A stretch of DNA of 64,000 nucleotides. Origin: CAVTAV01 sp963732795 (GTDB lineage: Bacteria > Pseudomonadota > Alphaproteobacteria > CAVTAV01). The notes under the pieces were generated by a model. The model did no database searches and was not told the DNA's origin. It saw only the letters and a list, made by a program, of their open reading frames with translations. Positions 54,392 to 64,000 of this stretch are shown piece after piece; position 1 is the stretch's first letter; every line of letters starts with the position of its first letter. The position numbers were made by a program, and so were the translations under genes. The stretch is from the NCBI GenBank assembly GCA_963732795.1, contig CAVTAV010000002.1, positions 620,001 through 684,000 on the forward strand, written 5' to 3'.

Positions 54392-55006
54392 ATGGAAGTG
54401 ATCCTGCTGGAGCGCATCGAGCGGCTCGGCCAGATGGGCGACGTCGTGAAGGTGAAGGACGGTTTCGCCCGCAATTTCCTGCTGCCGCAGAAGAAGGCGC
54501 TACGCGCGACCGACGCCAACCGCGCCAAATTCGAAGATCAAAAGATCGAGCTCGAAGCGCGCAACCTGGAGCGCGCCAAGGAGGCACAGGCGGTCGCCGA
54601 CAAGCTCAACGGCCAGAGCTGCGTGCTTCTCCGTCAGGCGGCCGAATCCGGTCAGCTTTACGGCTCGGTCACCGCGCGCGATATCGCGGAGGCGGTGGGC
54701 GAGCTGGGCTTCAGGCTCCAGCGCGGGCAGATCCAGCTCCAGAATCCGATCAAGGAGTTGGGCCTCCACACCGTCGTTGTTTCGCTCCACCCGGACATCT
54801 CGGCCGAGGTTCAGGTGAACGTGGCGCGGTCCGAGGAAGAGGCACGCCGTCAATCCGAGCCCGACAAGAGCGAGGCCCTGATGGAAGCCGAGGCCGTCTT
54901 CGAGACCGAAGAGCTGGCCGAGCGTGCGGCCAAGGAGCTGACCGGCGAGGAAGATGCCGAAGCGCCCGCGGAAGAGACGGAAGAGGAAGCCGAAGAGACC
55001 AAATAA
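54392..55006 (+). CDS. rplI: 50S ribosomal protein L9
   Basis: 204 residues. 'MEVILLERIERLGQMGDVVKVKDGFARNFLLPQKKALRAT' is the N-terminal L9 domain, followed by the connecting helix ('NRAKFEDQKIELEARNLERAKEAQAVADKL') and the C-terminal RNA-binding domain ending 'HPDISAEVQVNVARSEEEARRQ'. An acidic extension of about 50 residues ('EDAEAPAEETEEEAEE') is appended, common in the class. AGGAAAATCGGAGAA precedes ATG 54392. Last gene of the rpsF operon. Confidence 0.97.
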   Translation: MEVILLERIERLGQMGDVVKVKDGFARNFLLPQKKALRATDANRAKFEDQKIELEARNLERAKEAQAVADKLNGQSCVLLRQAAESGQLYGSVTARDIAEAVGELGFRLQRGQIQLQNPIKELGLHTVVVSLHPDISAEVQVNVARSEEEARRQSEPDKSEALMEAEAVFETEELAERAAKELTGEEDAEAPAEETEEEAEETK

Positions 55007-55115
55007 GTCTCGCCGCTGCTTCGCCCGGTCCCGTCCCGAGCGGCCGGAATCCAAGGACATCCTTTTGATTAAGGGGCTGCCGCAGGTGCTTGATGCGCCT
55101 TGCGAACAACACCTC

Positions 55116-55143
55116 TTGGACTCCGGCCCGAATCGTTTAGAAT
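55116..55143 (+). promoter_or_regulatory. Probable cfa promoter
   Basis: TTGGAC (55116-55121) and TAGAAT (55138-55143) with a 16-base spacer, about 110 bases upstream of the cyclopropane synthase start, in a 245-base gap after rplI. Confidence 0.5.
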
Positions 55144-55251
55144 TGGTAAAAAGGATAGAAGAGTCGTCCGGCGAGTCGGGGTCGGATGCGGGAGCGTGGC
55201 TGCCGTGTTCGATTTATCGGTGCGCGAGAGACGAGCGAAAGGAGGCAGCCA

Positions 55252-56476
55252 ATGATGTTATCCTCTTTTCTGCGGGCCGTCATTCACGAGGGCACGCTGG
55301 TCGTCATCGACTATGATGGTCGGAGACATGAGTTCGGCGACGGCCAGGAGCCGCGCAGCGTCGTCCGCTTCACCGAGAAGTCCGTCGCGCGCGATATCCT
55401 GTTGAGCCCCGAGCTCGGCACGGCCGAGGCCTATATGGACGGCAAGCTGATCGTCGAGGAAGGCGACCTATACGGCTTCCTTGCGCTCGCCTCCGCCAAC
55501 ATGTACCGGCACGACGACTACTGGATGCTCAAGCTCCAGAAGCGCATCGCGACGCTTACCCGCTGGATCACGCAATTCAATCCGGCGCCGCGGGCGAAGC
55601 AGAACGTCGCCCATCACTACGACTTATCGGACACGCTCTACGACCTGTTCCTCGATCCGGGCCGGCAATATTCCTGCGCCTATTTCGCGGAGCCAGACTA
55701 CACCTTGGAGCAGGCCCAGCTCGCCAAGAAGAACCACATCGCCTCCAAGCTGCTCCTCAAGGAGGGGCTCAAGGTGCTGGACATCGGCTGCGGCTGGGGC
55801 GGCCTCGTCTTCCATATCAACGAGGTTTCGGGCGCCGAAGCGGTCGGCATCACGCTCTCGGAAGAGCAGATCAAATACGCCCAGGATCAGGCGGCCCGGC
55901 GCGGCCTCGCCGGCCAGGTGCAATTTCGGCTGCAGGACTACCGCCATATCGACGAGAAGTACGATCGGATCGTCTCGGTCGGCATGTTCGAGCATGTCGG
56001 TACGCCGCATTACGCCGAATTCTTCCGGAAATGCGCGGACCTTCTGAAGGATGACGGCGTGATGCTGCTGCACACGATCGGCCGTTACGACGGCCCCGGT
56101 GCGACCGACGCCTTCACCCGGAAATACATCTTCCCGGGCGGTTACAGCCCTGCCCTTTCGGAAATCGCGCCGCATATCGAGCGGGCCGGTCTGGTGATCA
56201 CCGACGTCGAGATTCTCAGGCTCCATTACGCCAGCACGCTCCGCGAATGGCGCAAGCGCTTCATGAAAAATCGCGACAAGGTGAAGGCGATCTACGACGA
56301 GCGATTCTGCCGGATGTGGGAATTCTATCTCACCGGCAGCGAGCTGCGCCTTCCGCTACGGCGGCCATTGCAACTTCCAGATCCAGATGGCCAAGGATCA
56401 GTATGCCGTACCGCTGACCCGCGATTATATGGGCGAATGGGAGAAACGCTTGGATCAGCGGGCCGCCGCCGAGTGA
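55252..56476 (+). CDS. cfa: Cyclopropane-fatty-acyl-phospholipid synthase, one frameshift
   Basis: About 408 residues from ATG 55252, after AAAGGAGGCAGCC. 'QNVAHHYDLSDTLYDLFLDPGRQYSCAYF' is the lipid-site opening, 'LKVLDIGCGWGGLVFHINE' the SAM motif I, 'DRIVSVGMFEHVGTPHYAEFF' and 'GVMLLHTIGRYDGPG' follow, and 'KYIFPGGYSPALSEI' is typical. One extra C near 56345 shifts the frame; corrected, the end reads 'SELAFRYGGHCNFQIQMAKDQYAVPLTRDYM ... DQRAAAE' to TGA 56476. It adds methylene bridges to unsaturated phospholipid acyl chains. Between rplI and dnaB, an unusual insert in that block. Confidence 0.93.
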
Positions 56477-56562
56477 TCCCGGAGATACTATCCCCGTTAT
56501 CCTCATCTTTAGGGAAAAATTTACCATATTTCCCGATCGCCTTCCGGTGCTATACCGGGGCC

Positions 56563-58063
<1,501 letters not shown>

Positions 58064-58077
<14 letters not shown>

Positions 58078-59191
58078 GCGCTACGGCGGTCGGCTGACCA
58101 TCAATCTCGACGCGGTTGCTGCAAATTACCGGCTCCTGAAGGCGCGCGCGGCCCCCGCCGAATGCTCGGTGGCGGTCAAGGCCGACGCTTATGGCCTCGG
58201 CATGGACCGCGTCGCGCCCACCCTCTGGGCCGCCGGCTGCCGGACCTTTTTCGTCGCGACCCTCGACGAAGGGCATCGAGCTACGCGAGCTTCTGCGACG
58301 AGGCCGCCGATCTATGTCCTGAATGGCCTGCCGTCCGGCGACGGAAGACGATGTTCGTCGAGCACCGCCTGCGCCCGGTCCTGAACGACCTCGGCCAGAT
58401 CGAGGCCTGGGCCGTCTTCGCCAAATCCACCGAAGATGACATTGCCCTCTGCCTGCGTCCACATCGACACCGGCATGAATCGGCTCGGCCTGCCGCCCGA
58501 GGAGGTCGATGCGCTCGTCGCCAAGCCGGACGCTTCTCGGGCCAGGCCCGGGTCGACCTGATCATGAGCCATCTCGCCTGCGCCGACGAACGCTCGCATC
58601 CGATGAACCAGAAGCAGTGCGCCGCGTTCGACGCCTTGAAGACCCGCCTCCCCGGCCGGCGCATGAGCCTCGCCAATTCCGCCGGCGTGTTCCTCGGCGC
58701 GCCTTATCACCATGATCTGGTGCGGGTGGGCATCTCCGTCTATGGCGGCGCACCGCAGCCGACCGAGCCCAATCCCGATGGCGGAAGTGGTTCATTTACA
58801 AGGCAGAATCGTCCAGACCCGGTTCGTTGACAGCCCCATGACCGTTGGCTATGGTGCGACCCATTCATTCAAAGGCGGACAAGGTTGGCGACCGTGGCTC
58901 TGGGATATGGCGATGGCTACATCCGCTCGGCCGGCAACCATGCCTATGGCTGCATCGGCGGCATCCGCGTGCCCGTGGTCGGCCGGGTCTCGATGGACCT
59001 CATCACGCTCGACGTGACGCAGGCCGACCCATCCCTTGCGGCACAGGGCGATCTCGTGGACCTGATCGGCAACGGCGCGGATCTCGACGACGTCGCGCGG
59101 CGCGGCGGGTACCGTGTCCTACGAGCTTCTCACCAATCTCGGCCCCCGCTACGAACGGCATCTATGTCGGCGGCGAGGCGCGCGTCCGTGA
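58064..59191 (+). CDS. alr: Alanine racemase, many frameshifts
   Basis: About 370 residues. 'RLTINLDAVAANYRLLKARA' and 'CSVAVKADAYGLG' hold the pyridoxal-phosphate lysine (VKADAYG). Later segments 'VHIDTGMNRLGLP' , 'VDLIMSHLACAD', 'RRMSLANSAGVFLG', 'DLVRVGISVYGG', 'VALGYGDGY' with the catalytic tyrosine region, and 'VPVVGRVSMDLITLDVT' are all recognisable but lie in different frames. Breaks are near 58266, 58310, 58350, 58456, 58535, 58793, 58884 and 59112, the densest in the window. The exact end is uncertain; TGA 59189-59191 overlaps the mlaE GTG. Makes D-alanine for peptidoglycan. Confidence 0.88.
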
Positions 59192-59962
59192 ACTTCCTCG
59201 CGATCATCGGGCGTTTCTTCATCGGCTTCCTGCAGGTCATCGGCCGGGTGTCGATCTTCACCGGCCGCGCCATCCTCTATTCGGTGACGCCGCCCTTCCA
59301 TTTCCGGAACATCGTCACGCCAGATCATGAATATCGGCTATTACTCGCTGCCGATCGTCGGCATGACCGCGATCTTCACCGGCGCGGTTCTGGCGCTTCA
59401 GACCTATGTCGGCGGCGCGCGCATCAATGCCGAGAACATCGTGCCGAATATCGTCGTGCTGGCGATCACCCGCGAGCTCGGCCCGGTGCTGGGCGGCATC
59501 ATGGTGGCGGCGCGGGTCAGCTCGGCCATGGCGGCGGAGCTCGGCACCATGCGGGTCACCGAGCAGATCGACGCGCTGACGACGCTCTCGACCAATCCGT
59601 TCCGCTATCTCGTCGCCCCGCGCATTATCGCCGCGACCCTGGTGCTCGCGCCCGCTGGTGCTCATCGCGGACATCATCGGCGTCATGGGCGGCTACGTCG
59701 TCGCGACGGCAAGCTCGATTTCAACGGCGCGATCTATCTCAACAACACCGCCAATTTCCTCGAGACTTATGACGTCGTCTCGGGCCTCGTCAAGGCGGCC
59801 GTCTACGGCTTCATCATCGCGCTGATGGGCTGCTTCCACGGCTATAACAGCGAAGGCGGCGCCGAGGGCGTCGGCGCGGCGACGACCAAGGCCGTCGTCT
59901 CGGCCTGTGTGCTGATCCTGGTCGCCAACTACTTCATCACCAACTTTTTCTTCGCCTCATGA
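59188..59962 (+). CDS. mlaE: MlaE-type phospholipid ABC transporter permease, three frameshifts
   Basis: About 257 residues. 'NFLAIIGRFFIGFLQVIGRVSIFTGRAI' is the N-terminus (GTG 59188), followed by 'SLPIVGMTAIFTGAVLALQTYVGG', 'VLAITRELGPVLGGIMVAARVSSAMAAELGTMRVTEQIDALTTLSTNPFRYLVAPRIIA', the MlaE signature. Extra bases near 59323 (C) and 59652 (C), and a missing G near 59708, shift the frame; corrected, 'LVLAPLVLIADIIGVMGGYVVATGKLDFNG' is continuous. With MlaF it forms the inner-membrane part of retrograde phospholipid transport. Stop overlaps mlaF start. Confidence 0.92.
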
Positions 59963-60737
59963 CCGACGCGCCGAAAATCCGGATGCGCGACGTCCATAAG
60001 CGCTTCGGCCCGAAGGTCGTTCTGGACGGCGTCGATCTCGATGTGATGCCGGGCGAATCCGTGGTGATCATCGGCGGCTCGGGCAGCGGCAAATCGGTCA
60101 CCCTGAAATGCATTCTCGGCCTCTTGCGCCCGGAACAGCGGCTCGATCCAGGTCGACGGGCAGGAGATGACTCGACATCGGCGCCCGGGAGCGCGACGAA
60201 GTCCTGGGGAAATTCGGCATGCTGTTTCAGGGCGCGGCGCTGTTCGACAGCCTGTCGGTCTGGGAGAACGTCGCCTTCGGCCTTTTGGCGATGAAGAAGA
60301 TCAAGCGCGCCCAGGCAAGGGACGTCGCGATCGAAAAGCTCGCCCTCGTCGGCCTCGGCCCCGAGGTCGCCGACCTTGAGCCGGCCGAGCTTTCCGGCGG
60401 CATGAAGAAGCGCGTCGGCCTCGCCCGCGCCATCGCGACCGCGCCCGAGATCATCTTCTTCGACGAGCCGACCACAGGCCTCGACCCGATCATGGCCGAC
60501 GTGATCAACGACCTGATCGTCGCGTCGGTCAAGGAGTTGGGCGCGACCACCCTCTCGATCACCCACGACATGGCCAGCGCGCGCAAGATCGCCGACCGGA
60601 TCGGGATGCTGTATAAGGGCCAGATCATCTGGTTCGGCCCGGTGGCCGAGATCGACCGCTCCGGCAACCCTTATGTCGAGCAGTTCATCAACGGCCGGGC
60701 GGAAGGCCCGATCCAGATGGACGTGTTGAAGGCGTGA
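59959..60737 (+). CDS. mlaF: MlaF-type phospholipid ABC transporter ATP-binding protein, two frameshifts
   Basis: About 258 residues. Walker A 'GGSGSGKSVTLKCILGLL', Q-loop 'GMLFQGAALFDSLSVWENVAFGLL', signature 'LSGGMKKRVGLARAIATAPEIIFFDEPTTGLDPIMADVI' with Walker B, and 'SITHDMASARKIADRIGMLYKGQIIWFG'. Extra bases near 60142 (C) and 60172 (A) put about 12 residues out of frame; corrected, the segment reads 'PEQGSIQVDGQEMLDIGARERDEVLGKFGMLFQG'. ATG 59959 overlaps the mlaE stop. mlaD is not present immediately downstream. Confidence 0.93.
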
Positions 60738-60780
60738 TCCTTCCGGGTCCTTGGGGCCGAGAGTGAAGAAAGCCGCGTCG

Positions 60781-62164
<1,384 letters not shown>

Positions 62165-62172
<8 letters not shown>

Positions 62173-62821
62173 CCTGCATTTCACGGGAACGGACCTGATC
62201 GTCGTGGCGATCGTGCTCCTGTCGGGGCTGCTCGCCTTCATGCGGGGCTTCTTGAAGGAGACCGCGTCGCTCGTCGCCTGGCTCGGCGGCGCGGCTGCGG
62301 TCTATCTCTATATCTTCGGCGGGCCGAGCACCCGCAACTGGGACTATGTCGCCCGGCTGCCGACCTCCAAGCTCCTGATCGCGGGCGGCATTTTCATCGC
62401 CGTGGTGATCGTGTTGAGCCTTCTCGGACGGGCCGTCGCCAATCTTCTGGACAAGGAGACCTTCGGCTTTTTCAATCGGATGCTGGGCCTTGTTTTCGGC
62501 TTCGCACGCGGGGCCTTCGTGATCTGCCTGATCTATGCGGTCTCGGTCTGGGTGATTCCGATCCTCAACCGCAACGAACCGCCGCCCTGGCTGCGCGAGG
62601 CCCGCACATTCCCGCTGATCGACTATGGCGGCTACATGCTGGCGAATCTTTGGCCGGGTCTCGTCGACATGAACACGGACGACCCCGACAAGTATCTGAA
62701 GAAGCTGGATAAATCACTGCCCTTGCCAACTCGTCATGCCGAGGACCATAAGGACGGCGACTATAGTGACCAGGAACGCCAGAACCTGGACGATCTCGTA
62801 CAGGGAGTGACGAAGAATTGA
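62165..62821 (+). CDS. cvpA: CvpA family membrane protein
   Basis: 218 residues from ATG 62165, overlapping the radA end by 8 bases. Four hydrophobic helices: 'TDLIVVAIVLLSGLLAFMRGFLKE' (the 'RGFxKE' turn is diagnostic), 'VAWLGGAAAVYLYIFGG', 'LLIAGGIFIAVVIVLSLLGRAV' and 'MLGLVFGFARGAFVICLIYAVSVWV'. The C-terminal 70 residues are charged and soluble. Located directly before purF, as in many proteobacteria where cvpA is needed for colicin V production. Function elsewhere is linked to envelope homeostasis. Confidence 0.92.
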
Positions 62822-62823
62822 CG

Positions 62824-64000
62824 GTGGAACGCCGCCACGACCAACCCCTCGAGATGGACAAATTCCGTGAGGAATGCGGGGTTTTCGGGATCTTCGGCAC
62901 CGTCGACGCCGCCGCCCATACCGTGCTCGGCCTTCACGCGCTCCAACATCGCGGCCAGGAAGCCGCCGGCATCGTCAGCTTCGACGGCGAGCATTTCAAC
63001 GCCCATCGCAGCCTCGGCCTCGTCGCCGATACCCTGACCTCCGAGAAGGTCGTCAATTCGCTCAAGGGCTATTCGGCGATCGGCCATGTGCGCTATTCGA
63101 CGACCGGCGAGACGCTTCTGCGCAATGTCCAGCCGCTTTATGCCGATCTTTCCTCGGGCGGCTTCGCCATCGCCCATAACGGCAACCTCACCAACGCCCT
63201 GACGCTCCGCAAGAAACTGGTCTCGGACGGCTCGATCTTCCAATCGACCTCCGATACCGAGGTGATCCAGCACCTGATCGCGACGAATGCCCATGGCAAT
63301 CTGATCGAGCGGATCATCGGCTCCCTGAAGCAGATCCAGGGCGCCTACTCTCTTGTCGCGCTGTCGAAGGATTTGCTGATCGGCGTGCGCGACCCCTTGG
63401 GCGTGCGGCCGCTGGTACTGGGCCGGCTCGAGGACGGCGCGATGATCCTGGCCTCCGAGACCTGCGCTCTCGATATCCTCGGCGCGGTCTATGTCCGGGA
63501 GATAGAGCCGGGCGAGATCGTCGTCATCTCGGATTCCGGCGTCGAGTCCATGAAGCCGTTCCCGCCGGTCAAGGCGCGGCCCTGCATCTTCGAATTCGTC
63601 TATTTCTCCCGGCCGGACAGCATCGCGGAAGGCACGAGCGTCTACGAGGTGCGAAAGCGGATCGGCGCGGAGCTGGCCCGCGAGGCCCATGTCGACGCCG
63701 ATCTCGTGATTCCGGTGCCGGATTCCGGCACGCCCGCCGCGATCGGCTATGCCGCGGAGGCCGGCATTCCCTTCGAGCTCGGCATCATCCGCAATCACTA
63801 TGTCGGCCGCACCTTCATCGAGCCGACGGATCAGATCCGCCACCTCGGCGTCAGACTGAAGCACAATCCGAACCGGCACCAGATCGCCGGCAAGCGCGAT
63901 CATCCTGGTGGACGACAGCATCGTGCGCGGCACGACGTCGATCAAGATCGTCGAAATGATGCGCGAGCGCGGGCGCGCGCGAGGTCCATATGCGCATCGC
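62824..64000 (+). CDS. purF: Amidophosphoribosyltransferase, 3' truncated by window edge, two frameshifts near the end
   Basis: About 392 residues seen. A short propeptide leads to the catalytic cysteine in 'FREECGVFGIFG'; 'LQHRGQEAAGIVS', 'AIGHVRYSTTGE', 'FAIAHNGNLTN' and 'SDTEVIQHLI' are the class II glutaminase motifs. The phosphoribosyl part has 'IPVPDSGTPAAIGYAAEAGIPFELGIIRNHYVGRTFI'. Extra bases near 63892 (C) and 63975 (G) break the end; corrected it reads 'AIILVDDSIVRGTTSIKIVEMMRERGAREVHMRI'. Start is GTG 62824 or TTG 62818, which overlaps the cvpA stop. Catalyses the first step of purine synthesis. Confidence 0.93.
   Translation, partial: MERRHDQPLEMDKFREECGVFGIFGTVDAAAHTVLGLHALQHRGQEAAGIVSFDGEHFNAHRSLGLVADTLTSEKVVNSLKGYSAIGHVRYSTTGETLLRNVQPLYADLSSGGFAIAHNGNLTNALTLRKKLVSDGSIFQSTSDTEVIQHLIATNAHGNLIERIIGSLKQIQGAYSLVALSKDLLIGVRDPLGVRPLVLGRLEDGAMILASETCALDILGAVYVREIEPGEIVVISDSGVESMKPFPPVKARPCIFEFVYFSRPDSIAEGTSVYEVRKRIGAELAREAHVDADLVIPVPDSGTPAAIGYAAEAGIPFELGIIRNHYVGRTFIEPTDQIRHLGVRLKHNPNRHQIAGKRDHPGGRQHRARHDVDQDRRNDARARARARSICAS

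Noticed and set aside
62761..63945. 394-codon open frame antisense to purF
   Set aside because: purF motifs are on the plus strand; the plus frame only seems missing as it runs off the window.

Overview
The window looks like chromosomal DNA of a GC-rich alphaproteobacterium. The best evidence is gene order. A block fabD-fabG-acpP-fabF-mltG-yicC-gmk runs leftward and faces lptD-surA-pdxA-rsmA. A second block rpsF-rpsR-rplI ... dnaB-alr-mlaE-mlaF-radA-cvpA-purF runs rightward, with pepA-holC nearby. This arrangement is typical of Alphaproteobacteria. A more precise placement cannot be made from the sequence alone.

Layout. 1-13.7 kb is accessory and rich in exported proteins: the end of a carotenoid oxygenase, two related secreted proteins of unknown function, an MFS transporter, a glycosidase-like protein, an amidohydrolase with altered metal ligands, a TPR protein with two TonB-C-like regions, an NTF2-like protein and a sulfatase-modifying-factor-like protein. 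13.8-25 kb holds a phosphoesterase, CorA, two MscS channels, a methyltransferase pair, a Tat-exported carotenoid oxygenase, a second TPR/TonB-C protein, and a small rearranged patch in which the 3' end of one mscS gene has been copied between two DUF2628-like paralogues. 25-39 kb holds an EAL-domain protein, small metabolic enzymes, a secreted two-gene unit with a DUF6152-like member, an iron-type alcohol dehydrogenase, an outer-membrane barrel, an ABC-F ATPase and two tandem MHS-type transporters. 39-64 kb is the conserved core: envelope biogenesis (lptD, surA, mltG, mlaEF), fatty acid synthesis, translation (rpsF, rpsR, rplI, rsmA), replication (holC, dnaB), and alr, radA, cvpA and purF.

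A technical point dominates interpretation. More than 20 genes, including essential ones (dnaB, gmk, fabF, fabG, lptD, purF), are broken by single-base indels, nearly all of them extra bases. The reading frame is restored by removing one base, and family motifs then continue. This is the pattern of uncorrected long-read consensus error rather than gene decay, so I annotate these as CDS with the break positions noted. Three loci look truly degenerate: the mscS 3' fragment, the DUF2628-like copy beside it, and a phytanoyl-CoA dioxygenase-like remnant upstream of rpsF.

No tRNA, rRNA, CRISPR array, transposase or prophage gene was recognised. Four interspersed palindromic repeats of the kind common between alphaproteobacterial genes are present; one supplies the last codons and stop of rsmA. 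I did not find a convincing new multi-gene system. The least explained items are the paired TPR/TonB-C proteins, the paired secreted proteins of the first 9 kb, and the 29.8-31.1 kb secreted two-gene unit.
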